64,000 nt of DNA, taken from positions 1 through 64,000 of the forward strand of contig NZ_JAWDIE010000016.1 of assembly GCF_037688875.1 (NCBI RefSeq). Direction: 5' to 3'. The DNA comes from Amphibiibacter pelophylacis. GTDB taxonomy: Bacteria > Pseudomonadota > Gammaproteobacteria > Burkholderiales > Burkholderiaceae_C. The notes beneath the pieces are model-generated. The model made no database searches and was not told the DNA's origin. It saw only the letters and a program-made list of their open reading frames with translations. Position numbers and translations under genes: made by a program. Below, one piece after another: positions 8,814-17,591 of this stretch. The number at the start of each line of letters is the position of its first letter. Within the stretch, counting starts at the first letter, position 1.

Positions 8814-9842
8814 TCAGGGTGCAGCCATGGCCAGCTGGGTGGCGCGGAAATCGCGCGGCTCGGGCCGGGTGGTGAAGGCTGCGCTGGCGGTGTGCTCGCC
8901 ACGCTGGGTGTGGGCGTGGGCCGGAGCGGTTTCTGCGCTGGCCTGCAATGGCAGGGGCGGCGGCGGGGTCTGGCGCGGACCGGCGCCGCTGACCATCAGG
9001 AAAGGCGCTGTCGGCGGCAGGGGCTTGCCGGCCAGCACCGCTTTCAGGTGGGTCTGCTCGCCCAGCACCTTGGCGGCGTAACCGCCGTCGCTGGCCAGGT
9101 TGGCGGCGCCCACGTAAAAACGCAGTCCACGCTCGACGCTGCCGGCGCGGTTGATGCACTCGCGCAGCACCTTCACGCCCACGCGCAGGTTGGTCAGCGG
9201 ATCCAGTGCGGCCAGGTTGCCGCCAAAGCCCTCATATTTGTCGCTGTGGATCTCGGTCATCACCTGCATCAGGCCCTGGGCGCCGACATGGCTCTGCGCA
9301 TAGGGGTTGAAGCGCGATTCGATCGAGACCACCGCCAGGATCAGTGTCGGATCCAGCTGCGCGGTGCGACCCATGTGCCAGGCCTCCTTGACCACGCTGG
9401 CCATGGCTTCGGGCGCCACGCGATAGCGGCGCGACAGCCAGTCAGCCACACGGCGCTGCGGGATGGTCAGCTCGCTGGTCAGCGGCGTGGGCAGGGTGGC
9501 ACTGACGCGGGTCAGGGCATCGGCGTCCACCACTTCCGCCAGCGCCTGCTGCACCGGATCGACCGGGGCGGGTGGCGTCAGTGCGGCCTGGACGGCTTCG
9601 CGCTCGGCGGCCTGCGTCTGCAGCCAGGCCATCAGCTGCTGCTGCTGCTGGTGGCGCCAGTCGGTGTTGTAGAGTCCATAAGCGCTCACCGCAACGACCG
9701 CCAGACCGGTGGCTGCCAGACCGTGCCGCACCAGACCGCGCACCCCCCGGCCCACATCGCCGCAGACCACGGCCACGGCGCGCGCAGTATCGCGCCAGCG
9801 TCCGGGAGTCTGCGGGAAGGTGGGGGTCTGGTCTGTCATCAT
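8814..9842 (-). CDS. Membrane-anchored lytic transglycosylase (SLT domain)
   Basis: 342 residues. There is a cytoplasmic N-terminus, one membrane helix near residues 43-58 (ATGLAVVAVSAYGLY), then a Gln-rich stretch and a C-terminal SLT domain. The catalytic glutamate lies in AVVSIESRFNPYAQ, followed by VGAQGLMQVMTEIHSDKY and the RFYVGAANLASDGGY stretch in place of the usual AYNAG motif. The tail is Pro/Ala-rich and low complexity. It would cut peptidoglycan while tethered to the inner membrane. It is well separated from other murein genes, and the specific cellular role is unknown. Confidence 0.85.
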   Translation of the reverse strand: MMTDQTPTFPQTPGRWRDTARAVAVVCGDVGRGVRGLVRHGLAATGLAVVAVSAYGLYNTDWRHQQQQQLMAWLQTQAAEREAVQAALTPPAPVDPVQQALAEVVDADALTRVSATLPTPLTSELTIPQRRVADWLSRRYRVAPEAMASVVKEAWHMGRTAQLDPTLILAVVSIESRFNPYAQSHVGAQGLMQVMTEIHSDKYEGFGGNLAALDPLTNLRVGVKVLRECINRAGSVERGLRFYVGAANLASDGGYAAKVLGEQTHLKAVLAGKPLPPTAPFLMVSGAGPRQTPPPPLPLQASAETAPAHAHTQRGEHTASAAFTTRPEPRDFRATQLAMAAP

Positions 9843-10020
9843 GCGGGAGTATCCTGCCGGGTGGCGTCTGGGGTGGCGATGCGCAACCCCATGTAAATCA
9901 AGCCTTTGTGGGGCTTGTGTGGCGGGTCGGCAAGAGGGTAACTGTTGAATTTCCCGGATTCTAGGAAGAACAAATATAACCAGTCAATGATATGAATTTT
10001 TTTTTTGATAACCAGCAGCT

Positions 10021-11700
10021 ATGAAATACCGAGATTTGCGCGATTTCCTGGCCCAGCTCGAAGCCCAGGGTGAACTGCGTCACGTGCCGCAGACCGTGTC
10101 CACTTATCTGGAGATGACAGCGCTGTCAGACCGGGTTCTGCAGGCCGAAGGGCCTGCACTGATGTTCGATTCGGTGCGTCACCCGCCGCCGATCCAGGTC
10201 AGGACAGAATCTGTCAAAGAGAGTGATCTATCTCCGGAAATGTGTCGCAGTGGTGCAACAGCAGCGCGGCCGCCGGTGGCGTCCGGCCAGCCACTGCGCA
10301 GCCGCCGCGTGCTGGCCAACCTGTTTGGCACCCCCCGGCGGGTGGCTTTGGGCATGGGCGCGGAGTCGGTTTCGGCGCTGCGCGAAGTGGGCCAGCTGCT
10401 GGCCGCGCTGAAAGAGCCCGATCCCCCGCGCCGCCTCAAAGACGCCGGGCGCCTGCTGCACATGGCCAAGGCGCTGTGGGACATGAAACCGGCCACCACC
10501 TCGCGCCCAGCCTGCCAGCAGGGGGTGCTGGAGGGCTCTGACATTGATCTGACCCAGTGGCCCATTCAGCACTGCTGGCCGGGCGACGTGGCGCCGCTCA
10601 TCACCTGGGGGCTGGTGGTGACGCGCGGCCCGCAGTCGGTCGCGCAGCCGCGTCTGCGCCAGAACCTGGGCATCTACCGCCAGCAGGTGATTTCGCCGAC
10701 CGAGGTCATCATGCGCTGGCTGGCGCACCGGGGCGGAGCGCTGGATTTCCGCGAGTTCGCCCGCGCCAACCCCGGCCAGCCTTTCCCGGTGGCGGTGGCG
10801 CTGGGCGCTGACCCGGCGACCACGCTGGGCGCGGTCACACCGGTGCCCGACAGCCTGTCGGAATACCAGTTCGCCGGTCTGCTGCGCGGGGGCCGCACCG
10901 AGCTGGCCAGCACGCAGGTGGGCGAGGGCGGCCTGATGCTGCAGGTGCCCGCCACCGCCGAAATCATCCTGGAAGGGCATATTCCGCCCGCCGAAAAAGG
11001 CTACACCGGCACCAGCGCCCACGGCATTGCGCTGAAAGAGAAGGACGGCTACCTGCACGCGCTGGAGGGCCCTTACGGCGACCACACCGGCTATTACAAC
11101 GAGCAGGACTGGTTCCCCGTGGTGCGCCTGGCGCGCATCACGCACCGCGACGACCCGATCTATCACAGCACCTACACCGGCAAGCCGCCGGACGAGCCCG
11201 CCGTGCTGGGCGTGGCGCTCAACGAGGTTTTTGTGCCCATCCTGCAAAAGCAGTTCGCCGAGATCACCGATTTCTACCTGCCCCCCGAAGGCTGCAGCTA
11301 CCGTCTGGCGGTGGTCTCGATCAAAAAGAGCTACCCCGGCCACGCCAAACGCATCATGCTGGGGCTGTGGAGCTTTCTGCGCCAGTTCATGTACACAAAA
11401 TTCATCATCGTCTTGGATGATGACGTCAACATCCGCGACTGGAAGGAAGTCGTCTGGGCCATGACGACCCGCATGGACCCGGTGCGCGACACGGTGCTGG
11501 TCGACAACACGCCCATTGATTACCTGGATTTCGCCTCGCCGACCAGCGGTCTGGGCGGCAAGATGGGTCTGGATGCCACGCACAAATGGCCGGGCGAAAC
11601 AAGCCGCGAATGGGGCCGCACCATCACCATGGACGCGGCCGTGCAGGCGCGCTGTGATGCGCTTTACACCGATCTGTTCGGCGCCGGAGCCCGGCCTTGA
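10021..11700 (+). CDS. ubiD: 4-hydroxy-3-polyprenylbenzoate decarboxylase UbiD with internal insertion
   Basis: 559 residues, longer than the roughly 490-520 usual for the family. UbiD uses prenylated FMN made by UbiX to decarboxylate the ubiquinone precursor. Family signatures include MKYRDLRDFLAQLE, LANLFGTPRRVALGMG, QNLGIYRQQV, MRWLAHRGGALDF, PDSLSEYQFAGLLRG and EIILEGHIPP. Between ALMFDSV (about residue 52) and RVLANLFGT (about residue 96), where homologues go almost directly from one block to the other, there are about 40 extra residues (positions 10183-10305). The frame is kept and all downstream blocks are intact, so the enzyme may still work. The stop overlaps the TTG start of the next gene. 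Confidence 0.93.
   Translation: MKYRDLRDFLAQLEAQGELRHVPQTVSTYLEMTALSDRVLQAEGPALMFDSVRHPPPIQVRTESVKESDLSPEMCRSGATAARPPVASGQPLRSRRVLANLFGTPRRVALGMGAESVSALREVGQLLAALKEPDPPRRLKDAGRLLHMAKALWDMKPATTSRPACQQGVLEGSDIDLTQWPIQHCWPGDVAPLITWGLVVTRGPQSVAQPRLRQNLGIYRQQVISPTEVIMRWLAHRGGALDFREFARANPGQPFPVAVALGADPATTLGAVTPVPDSLSEYQFAGLLRGGRTELASTQVGEGGLMLQVPATAEIILEGHIPPAEKGYTGTSAHGIALKEKDGYLHALEGPYGDHTGYYNEQDWFPVVRLARITHRDDPIYHSTYTGKPPDEPAVLGVALNEVFVPILQKQFAEITDFYLPPEGCSYRLAVVSIKKSYPGHAKRIMLGLWSFLRQFMYTKFIIVLDDDVNIRDWKEVVWAMTTRMDPVRDTVLVDNTPIDYLDFASPTSGLGGKMGLDATHKWPGETSREWGRTITMDAAVQARCDALYTDLFGAGARP
10183..10305 (+). other. In-frame extra segment inside ubiD
   Basis: This stretch encodes about 40 residues that separate two normally adjacent UbiD blocks. 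Its first 80 bases are visibly less GC-rich than the flanking gene and contain the perfect 13-bp inverted repeat GACAGAATCTGTC at 10203-10215. The encoded peptide (including ESVKESDLSPEMCRSGATAA) looks like no enzyme domain. A short palindromic or transposon-end insertion that kept the frame would explain this. A lineage-specific loop is the alternative. Confidence 0.5.
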
Positions 11701-12719
11701 GCGCAACGCCCGCCGCGCCGCGCACGCTGCTGGGCGTGGCGGCGGCGCTGGGCGCCGGGCTGATGTGGGGCCTGGTTTTCGTGGCGCCGCAGCAGCTGGG
11801 CGACTACAGCGCCTGGCAGCTGACGCTGGGGCGCTACGCGGCCTTTGGCGTGGTCGTCCTGCCGCTGGCGCTGATGCAGTGGCAGGCGCTGCGGCGTCTG
11901 GCCCGCGCCGACTGGCTGGCCGCGCTGCGCCTGTCGCTGATCGGCAACTTTCTGTACTACACGCTGCTGGCGACGGCGATTGGCCTGGCCGGTGTGCCCG
12001 TGCCCTCGCTGATGATAGGGACGCTGCCGGTGGTGATTCCGCTGGCGGCCAACTGGCTGCAGGGGCGGGGCGGTCAGGCGCGGCTGCCCTGGCGGCGCCT
12101 GGCGCTGCCGCTGGGTGCCATCGCGCTGGGGCTGGCCTGCGTGCAGACCGACCAGTGGCAGCGTCTGGCAGCCCTGGCGTCCAGCACGCAAGCGCGCTGG
12201 CACCTGCTGGCCGGGGCGGCGGTGGCGGTGGGTGCGGTCTGGGCCTGGACCTGGTACCCCATCCGCAACGCGCAGTGGCTGCAGCAGCACCCGCAGCACC
12301 GCGCCGTCACCTGGGCGACGGCCCAGGGCCTGGTCACCCTGCCGCTGGCCGTGCTGGGTTTTGCCGGGGTCTGGGGAGTGACCGCGCTGCTCAGCGGGCC
12401 ATCTGCCGCTGGTGCGCTGCTGGCCGGTCCGCGCCCCGAGCACTATCTGCTGTGGATGCTGGCGCTGGGCGTTCTGGCGTCGTGGCTGGGCACACTGCTG
12501 TGGAATATCGCCAGCCAGAATACGCCCACGACGCTGACCGGTCAGCTCATCGTGTTTGAAACCCTCAGCGCACTGACTTACGCCTATGCGCTGGCCGGCC
12601 GCTGGCCCTCGCTGCTGGAGGCGGTGGGTATCGGGCTGCTGATTGCAGGGGTTCTGACCGGGGTTCGTGCCGTGCGAGTCCGGGCCGTCACCGGACCGAA
12701 AGAAAGCAGTCGCGCATAA
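11697..12719 (+). CDS. DMT-superfamily (EamA) transporter
   Basis: 340 residues, with a TTG start that overlaps the ubiD stop (TTGA). About ten hydrophobic helices are arranged as two repeats, the EamA pattern, starting LLGVAAALGAGLMWGLVFVAPQ and ending LLEAVGIGLLIAGVLTGVRA. Such proteins usually export amino acids or other small metabolites; the substrate cannot be read from the sequence. The overlap suggests translational coupling with ubiD, but no functional link is known. Transcription probably ends at the strong hairpin just after the stop. Confidence 0.85.
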   Translation: MSATPAAPRTLLGVAAALGAGLMWGLVFVAPQQLGDYSAWQLTLGRYAAFGVVVLPLALMQWQALRRLARADWLAALRLSLIGNFLYYTLLATAIGLAGVPVPSLMIGTLPVVIPLAANWLQGRGGQARLPWRRLALPLGAIALGLACVQTDQWQRLAALASSTQARWHLLAGAAVAVGAVWAWTWYPIRNAQWLQQHPQHRAVTWATAQGLVTLPLAVLGFAGVWGVTALLSGPSAAGALLAGPRPEHYLLWMLALGVLASWLGTLLWNIASQNTPTTLTGQLIVFETLSALTYAYALAGRWPSLLEAVGIGLLIAGVLTGVRAVRVRAVTGPKESSRA

Positions 12720-12720
12720 A

Positions 12721-12744
12721 AAAACCAGCCCGAAGGCTGGTTTT
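12721..12744. terminator. Bidirectional rho-independent terminator
   Basis: A perfect 10-bp stem (AAAACCAGCC / GGCTGGTTTT) with a CGAA loop lies between the convergent transporter and lipoprotein genes. A-tracts and T-tracts on both sides allow it to work in both directions. Confidence 0.9.
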
Positions 12745-12787
12745 AGCGCAGTACCAGACCCGAGTCCGGCAGCAACCTCAAAAAGAA

Positions 12788-13210
12788 TTACTTCTTTTCT
12801 TCGGTGGCAGGAGCGGTGGCGGCAGCAGCAGCGTTGGCAGCGTCGTTCACAGCAGCTTTGGCGGCGTCGGCAGCGTTGCCAGCGGCGTCTTTGGCAGCTT
12901 CCATGGCGTTGCCGGCGGAATCCTTGGCGGCGCTCATGGCGTTGCCAGCAGCGTCCTTGGTGGCGTCCATGGCGTTGCCAGCCGCATCCTTGGCGGCGCC
13001 CATGGCATCCTTGGCGGCGTCAGCGGCAGGGGCTGCAGCGTCAGCAGCCGGGGCTGCAGCAGCGTCAGCAGCCGGAGCCATTGCAGCAGGTGCTTCAGCA
13101 GCCGGAGCCATTGCAGCGGGCGCTTCAGCGGCAGGGGCTTCTTCTTTCTTGCTGCAGGCGGTCAGGGCGGCAGCGGCGATCAGGGCGGAGAGCAGAATCG
13201 ACTTGTTCAT
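12788..13210 (-). CDS. Alanine-rich repeat lipoprotein (LEA-like 11-mers)
   Basis: 140 residues. The N-terminus is a lipoprotein signal ending in LTAC (SALIAAAALTACSKKEE), so the protein should be lipid-anchored. It then holds an Ala/Pro-rich part (APAAEAPAAMAPAA repeats) and four tandem copies of an 11-residue unit of the form AAKDAAGNAM(E/S/D), followed by related AAKAAVNDAANAA. Such 11-mer amphipathic repeats resemble group 3 LEA proteins and apolipoprotein-like helices linked to desiccation or envelope stress; this role is inference. Over 60 percent Ala makes homology searches unreliable. It is monocistronic, with the terminator at 12721-12744 downstream. Confidence 0.85.
   Translation of the reverse strand: MNKSILLSALIAAAALTACSKKEEAPAAEAPAAMAPAAEAPAAMAPAADAAAAPAADAAAPAADAAKDAMGAAKDAAGNAMDATKDAAGNAMSAAKDSAGNAMEAAKDAAGNAADAAKAAVNDAANAAAAATAPATEEKK
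12873..13004 (-). repeat. Four tandem 33-bp units in the lipoprotein gene
   Basis: Units beginning GCGTTGCC on the plus strand start at 12873, 12906, 12939 and 12972, exactly 33 bp apart. Each encodes one 11-residue repeat of the lipoprotein. Differences between units are few, so recent duplication or gene conversion within the array is likely. Gain or loss of a unit keeps the frame. Confidence 0.9.
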
Positions 13211-13342
13211 GAATTTTCCTTTGAGAGTGGCAGAGGGACGTTATTTCAACGCAAACAAACGCAGGTTTGTGATACGACCCGTCAAGAAAAGTTCCAGTCT
13301 GGTTCTCATCTTTTCGGTTCAGTAGAAAACAGTGCAGGGTCT

Positions 13343-13356
13343 TGCGACCTGTCGCA
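13343..13356. promoter_or_regulatory. Short perfect inverted repeat upstream of the lipoprotein gene
   Basis: TGCGAC-CT-GTCGCA, about 130 bp upstream of the lipoprotein start. The half-site resembles that of the palindromes around the GTPase island, but the spacer differs. It could be an operator or chance. The rest of 13211-13464 shows no gene. Confidence 0.25.
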
Positions 13357-13464
13357 GCGTCTTCTGCTGGGGCGAATTATAGGGATGACCCTAATGTCTT
13401 CAATTTTTCGTGATGAAAAACGAAATTTGCGGGTTAGGCATGTTGTGTAAATGCATCAAGTGCG

Positions 13465-14658
13465 TTATGTGCCGTGCAGCCAGCCGTCATCCAGCCAGTC
13501 CTGCAGAATGGCCCGGGCGTCGGGCGTGAGGCGCTGGACGTCCTGCGCAGCGAGCTGGCGGGTATCCGCCAGCCGCTGCAGCAGCAGCAGATCCGGGCCG
13601 CTGGCCTCGAAGCTTTCGCCGTTGATGAACAGGGCGCCGCCCTCGCCATACAGCATGCGCGTGGCCCGCGCCAGCCGCACACCCCCGCCGTTCGTGGGGG
13701 AGACTTTGCCGGGCGCGTCAAAAACGGTGTCCGGTTTGGGCTCGGAGAGCAGCGAGCCCAGCGCCTCGCCCAGCGCGTCGCCCTCGTCCAGCAGGCGGGC
13801 CAGGTGCTGGCGCATGAAGGCCAGCATCTGCGGCGGAATGCGCGCGCCCTGCGCCGTGGCGGCCTGATCCGGGTCGGTGTAGATGGGGTTTTCGGTGTCG
13901 TCAAAAGCGACGCTGTCCAGATCCAGATCGTCCAGCAGGCGCTGCAGCACCTGCGAGGCCAGGCCCAGCCCGCGCGGGCTGCGAAAGCCCACCGAGCAGG
14001 TCATGCAGCCGTCGCCCACGGCGATCCCGTCATGGCCGTAGTGCGGCGGCAGATAGAGCATGTCGCCGGGGTTCAGCACTTCGTCCACCGTGGGCGTGAA
14101 ATCGGCCAGGATGCGCAGCGGCAGCCCGGGGCGAATGCGCGCATCCGCCACCGGCCCGATGCGCCAGCGCCGCTGTCCGCTGACCTGCAGCAGAAAGACA
14201 TCGTAGGCATCAACGTGCGGCCCGACGCCGCCGCCATCGGCCGCCAGCGAGATCATCAGATCATCCAGCCGCGCGGCCGGGATGAAATCGAATCGGTCCA
14301 GCAGGGCGCGCGCCGCGTCCAGGTGGGTGTCCACGCCCTGCATCAGCACCGTCCAGCGCGTGGCGCCATCCCCGGGCCAGTCGCGGCGCTTGAGCGGGCC
14401 GTGTTTCAGCGTCCAGCCGGCCTCGTCGCCGGGGCCGCTGCGCTGGATCAGGCGGGATTCGACGCCCTCCTGCTGGCACCAGCGGCGCAGCTGCGCCGCG
14501 TCCAGTGGCGGCTGCACCTCCGGCCAGGCGCCGCGCACCAGCAGCGGCTTTTTCTGCCAGTGGTCGCGCATGAAAACGGCAGGGCTCAACCCCCCCAGCA
14601 GCGGGGTGGGCTGGCCCAGATCGCGATCCTGGCGTTCGCTGACGGATGGATTTGTCAT
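13465..14658 (-). CDS. Cupin/JmjC-type ribosomal protein hydroxylase (RoxA/YcfD family)
   Basis: 397 residues, typical of the family. The JmjC-like core has the Fe(II) ligands His148 and Asp150 in GPHVDAYDVFLLQ and a later histidine in LPPHYGHDG (His209). The 2-oxoglutarate-dependent family member YcfD hydroxylates an arginine of ribosomal protein L16. The C-terminal part forms the helical dimerisation and winged-helix region. Substrate specificity is inferred from family resemblance only. It is transcribed away from the adjacent FKBP gene, and the two starts are 71 bp apart. Confidence 0.88.
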   Translation of the reverse strand: MTNPSVSERQDRDLGQPTPLLGGLSPAVFMRDHWQKKPLLVRGAWPEVQPPLDAAQLRRWCQQEGVESRLIQRSGPGDEAGWTLKHGPLKRRDWPGDGATRWTVLMQGVDTHLDAARALLDRFDFIPAARLDDLMISLAADGGGVGPHVDAYDVFLLQVSGQRRWRIGPVADARIRPGLPLRILADFTPTVDEVLNPGDMLYLPPHYGHDGIAVGDGCMTCSVGFRSPRGLGLASQVLQRLLDDLDLDSVAFDDTENPIYTDPDQAATAQGARIPPQMLAFMRQHLARLLDEGDALGEALGSLLSEPKPDTVFDAPGKVSPTNGGGVRLARATRMLYGEGGALFINGESFEASGPDLLLLQRLADTRQLAAQDVQRLTPDARAILQDWLDDGWLHGT

Positions 14659-14729
14659 AATGGTTCACCCCAATCACAGTGGCTGACCTGCACCGCGTGC
14701 AGGCCCGCCGCATCATAGCCCCGAGTGCG

Positions 14730-15305
14730 ATGAACATCCGCCTGCCCTGTGTGGTCACCCTGTCCTGGCGCATGACCGACGCCAGCAATGAAGCGCTCGC
14801 CGACTGCGACACCCCCCGCGAGGTGCTGCTGGCCGACGACGGCCCGCTGCTGCCCGCGCTGCAGCAGGTGCTGGTCGGCCAGACCGCCGGGTTCGAGACC
14901 CGCGTCCAGCTGGAGCCGCATCAGGCTTTTGGTGATTACGACGCCCAAGGCGTGTGCATTGAATCGCGCACGCTCTTCGCGGGCGACATCGAGGCTGGCC
15001 AGCAGCTGCGCGGCCTGCCTGAAGGGCACATCAGCAGCGGCATGCCGCTGGATGCGCTCTACACGATCACCGAAATCTACGACGAGCACGTCGTGCTGGA
15101 CGCCAACCACCCGCTGGCCGGCATGGCGCTGCGCTTTGATCTGAAAGTCCACGCCGTGCGCGAGGCGACCGACGCCGATCTGTCCGGGCCGCTGGCCCTG
15201 GGGCCGGATGCGGGCGACGTGCTGGCCGCGCTGGGGCTGGAGGTCGAAGCCAGCGACGGCTGGGCCAGCGTGCTGGTCGACCTGCCGCGCCCGACGCTGC
15301 ATTGA
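14730..15305 (+). CDS. FKBP-type peptidyl-prolyl isomerase, SlyD-like
   Basis: 191 residues from ATG 14730; a GTG at 14679 is in frame but precedes the domain. The order of blocks VTLSWRMTDAS, DDGPLLPALQQVLVGQTAG, LEPHQAFGDYD and SRTLFAGDIEAGQ matches SlyD/FkpB-type isomerases with an insert-in-flap domain. It catalyses proline isomerisation during folding. There is no histidine-rich metal-binding tail, unlike E. coli SlyD. It is followed after 7 bp by the amidotransferase gene, so they may share a transcript. Confidence 0.85.
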   Translation: MNIRLPCVVTLSWRMTDASNEALADCDTPREVLLADDGPLLPALQQVLVGQTAGFETRVQLEPHQAFGDYDAQGVCIESRTLFAGDIEAGQQLRGLPEGHISSGMPLDALYTITEIYDEHVVLDANHPLAGMALRFDLKVHAVREATDADLSGPLALGPDAGDVLAALGLEVEASDGWASVLVDLPRPTLH

Positions 15306-15312
15306 ATCTCCT

Positions 15313-16047
15313 ATGAAGATACCGATGACACCCGATGCCCCGCTGGTGGGCCTGAGCACCTATCCGGTCAACGACCGCGGCCAGTTCACCATGCCGTCCA
15401 GCTATGTGCTGGCGGTGCAGCGTGCCGGAGGCATTCCTGTGCTGCTGCCGCCCGTGAGCCCCGCCCCGGTAGACGCCTGGCTGGAGCGTCTGGACGCGCT
15501 CGTGCTGACTGGCGGTGGGGATATTGCCCCTGCGCACTTTGGCGAATCGGCCGTTCACGACACGGTTTACAACACCAGCGATGAGCGCGACGCCAGCGAG
15601 CTGGCCCTGGTCCACGCCGTGCTGGAGCGCCGCCTGCCGCTGCTGGCCATCTGCCGCGGGCTGCAGATCCTGAACACCGCGCTGGGCGGCACGCTGCACC
15701 AGCACCTGCCCGACGTGGTCGGCGAGGACACGCTGCACCGCCGCCAGCAGATGGAGCCCATTGAGCACGCGGTCCGTGTGGCGCCCGATTCGCATCTGGC
15801 CGGTCTGATCGGCGAGTCGGTGACGACGCAATCGTGGCACCATCAGGCCATCGCCGAACTGGCGCCGGGCCTGCAGGCCGTGGCCTGGGCGCCCGACGGA
15901 ATCATCGAAGCGGTGGAGCTCAGCGGCCACCCCGAACTGATGGCGGTGCAGTGGCACCCCGAGCTGTCCGCCCCGCAGGATGCGGGCCAGCAGCGGCTGT
16001 TTGATCATCTGATCTCGAGTGCCCGCGTGTATCGGGCGGCCGCATGA
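15313..16047 (+). CDS. Class I glutamine amidotransferase (gamma-glutamyl-GABA hydrolase family)
   Basis: 244 residues from ATG 15313. Peptidase C26 features: VLTGGGDIAP, the nucleophile cysteine in LLAICRGLQILNTALGG, and the C-terminal VQWHPE catalytic His/Glu. PuuD-type enzymes hydrolyse gamma-glutamyl-GABA in putrescine breakdown, but no other puu genes are nearby, so the substrate is open. The stop overlaps the start of the next gene (ATGA), forming a probable three-gene run from the FKBP gene. Confidence 0.88.
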   Translation: MKIPMTPDAPLVGLSTYPVNDRGQFTMPSSYVLAVQRAGGIPVLLPPVSPAPVDAWLERLDALVLTGGGDIAPAHFGESAVHDTVYNTSDERDASELALVHAVLERRLPLLAICRGLQILNTALGGTLHQHLPDVVGEDTLHRRQQMEPIEHAVRVAPDSHLAGLIGESVTTQSWHHQAIAELAPGLQAVAWAPDGIIEAVELSGHPELMAVQWHPELSAPQDAGQQRLFDHLISSARVYRAAA

Positions 16048-16568
16048 GCGCGGCTTTGCCGGGCGATTCCACCCCCGCGCCGCTGAGCCTGGCGCCGACA
16101 GCACCCTGTCCCTGCGGACGCACAGCGCCCTTGCGCGACCGCAAAGGCCGCATCGTCCAGACGCCCGTGGCCTTCGCCGATTGCTGCGGCCCTTATCTGG
16201 ACGGCGGTGCGCTGGCCCCCGACGCCGAGCGCCTGATGCGATCGCGCTACAGCGCCTTCGTGCTGCTGCGTGCGGATTACATCCGGGCGACCTGGCACCC
16301 CGACACCTGCCCCGATCCGCTGGATGTGCTGGAGGGCACGCGCTGGCTGGGCCTGACGGTGCAGCAGCACACGCCCACCGGCCCGGACAGCGCCACCGTG
16401 TCTTTCGTGGCGCGCTGGCGCCGCGTGGGGCAGGGTGGCGGCCACGCAGGCCGCATGGCTGAAATCAGCCAATTTGTGCGCGAAGACGGGCGCTGGCTTT
16501 ATGTGGACGGCGTTCTGGGCGGGCCACGCGGCGAAGCCGTCGTGGCCCCGGACGCTGACGCGGGTTGA
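16044..16568 (+). CDS. YchJ-family protein (UPF0225)
   Basis: 174 residues. An N-terminal cysteine cluster CPCGRTAP...DCCGPYLDGG corresponds to the SEC-C-like zinc motif. It is followed by ERLMRSRYSAFVLLRADYIRATWHP, the signature of YchJ proteins with an NTF2-like fold. Function is not established. It is translationally coupled to the amidotransferase by a 4-bp overlap and is convergent with the aldo/keto reductase gene, whose stop is adjacent. Confidence 0.88.
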   Translation: MSAALPGDSTPAPLSLAPTAPCPCGRTAPLRDRKGRIVQTPVAFADCCGPYLDGGALAPDAERLMRSRYSAFVLLRADYIRATWHPDTCPDPLDVLEGTRWLGLTVQQHTPTGPDSATVSFVARWRRVGQGGGHAGRMAEISQFVREDGRWLYVDGVLGGPRGEAVVAPDADAG

Positions 16569-17591
16569 TCAGGCCAGATCGTCCAGCGGGCCGGTGATGG
16601 CCTGAATGCGCTGGATCACCTCCGGCGTCAGCTGGGGCAGCAGGGCCAGCGCGCCCAGGTTGTCGTGCAGCTGCCCGATTTTCGACGCGCCGGTGATCAC
16701 GCTGCTGACGCGCGGGTTGTGCGCCACCCAGGCGATGGCCAGCTGCGCGACGCTGCCGCCCAGCTCTTTCGCAATCGTTTCCAGCTGGGCGACGGCGGCG
16801 TTGCGCTGCGGATCGGTCAGGTGCTGCTGCAACCAGCCCAGTTCCGGGCGCGCGCCCCGGCTGTCCGCCGGAATGCCGGCGCGGTATTTGCCGCTGAGCA
16901 GGCCGGAGGCCAGCGGGCTCCAGGTGGTCAGGCCCAGGCCAACATCGTCATAGAGGCGGGCGTATTCCTGCTCGACCCGGCGGCGGTGGAAGAGGTGGTA
17001 CTGCGGCTGCTCGACGACCGGCGCGTGCAGGTGGTGCTGGCGCGCGATGGCCACGGCGCCGCGAATCTCGTCCGCGCTCCACTCGCTGGTGCCCCAGTAG
17101 AGCGCCTTGCCGCGCTGGATGATGTCGTGCATCGCCCAGACGGTTTCCTCCAGCGGCGTGTGCGGGTCGGGCCGATGGCAGTAGATCAGATCAAGATAAT
17201 CCAGCCCCAGCCGCTTGAGCGAGGCATCGACCGAGCCCAGCAGATACTTGCGGTTGAGCGTGTCCTTGCGGTTCTCCTGGTGGCCGCGCGCGGCCTCGAT
17301 GCCCCAGAAGAATTTGCTGGAGACGATGTAATCCAGCCGGTTCCAGCCCAGTTCGCGCAGCGCCTGACCCATGACGGTTTCGCTGGCGCCGTCGGCGTAG
17401 ACCTCGGCGTTGTCGAAGAAGTTGACGCCCGCGTCAAACGCGGCGGCCATCATTTCGCGCGCGGCGCGCACGTCCACCTGGTTGGCGTAGGTGATCCACG
17501 ACCCCAGCGACAGCGCGCTGACTTTCAGGCCGCTGCGGCCCAGGCGTCGATAAACCATGCTGGGGTGATACTGGGGCCAGGAGGTGCTCAT
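16569..17591 (-). CDS. Aldo/keto reductase (Kv-beta-like subfamily)
   Basis: 340 residues from ATG 17591 (MSTSWPQYHPSMVYRRLG); an upstream start at 17636 is less supported. A NADPH-dependent TIM barrel: GVNFFDNAEVYADG carries the catalytic Asp and Tyr, KFFWG the Lys, and DLIYCHRPDP the His. The sequence resembles voltage-gated potassium channel beta-subunit-like reductases, which act on small aldehydes. The physiological substrate is unknown. It appears to be monocistronic. Confidence 0.9.
   Translation of the reverse strand: MSTSWPQYHPSMVYRRLGRSGLKVSALSLGSWITYANQVDVRAAREMMAAAFDAGVNFFDNAEVYADGASETVMGQALRELGWNRLDYIVSSKFFWGIEAARGHQENRKDTLNRKYLLGSVDASLKRLGLDYLDLIYCHRPDPHTPLEETVWAMHDIIQRGKALYWGTSEWSADEIRGAVAIARQHHLHAPVVEQPQYHLFHRRRVEQEYARLYDDVGLGLTTWSPLASGLLSGKYRAGIPADSRGARPELGWLQQHLTDPQRNAAVAQLETIAKELGGSVAQLAIAWVAHNPRVSSVITGASKIGQLHDNLGALALLPQLTPEVIQRIQAITGPLDDLA

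Noticed and set aside
12804..13325. Alanine-rich plus-strand frame opposite the repeat lipoprotein
   Set aside because: Generated by the 33-bp repeat array read on the other strand; the minus frame has a signal peptide and lipobox.
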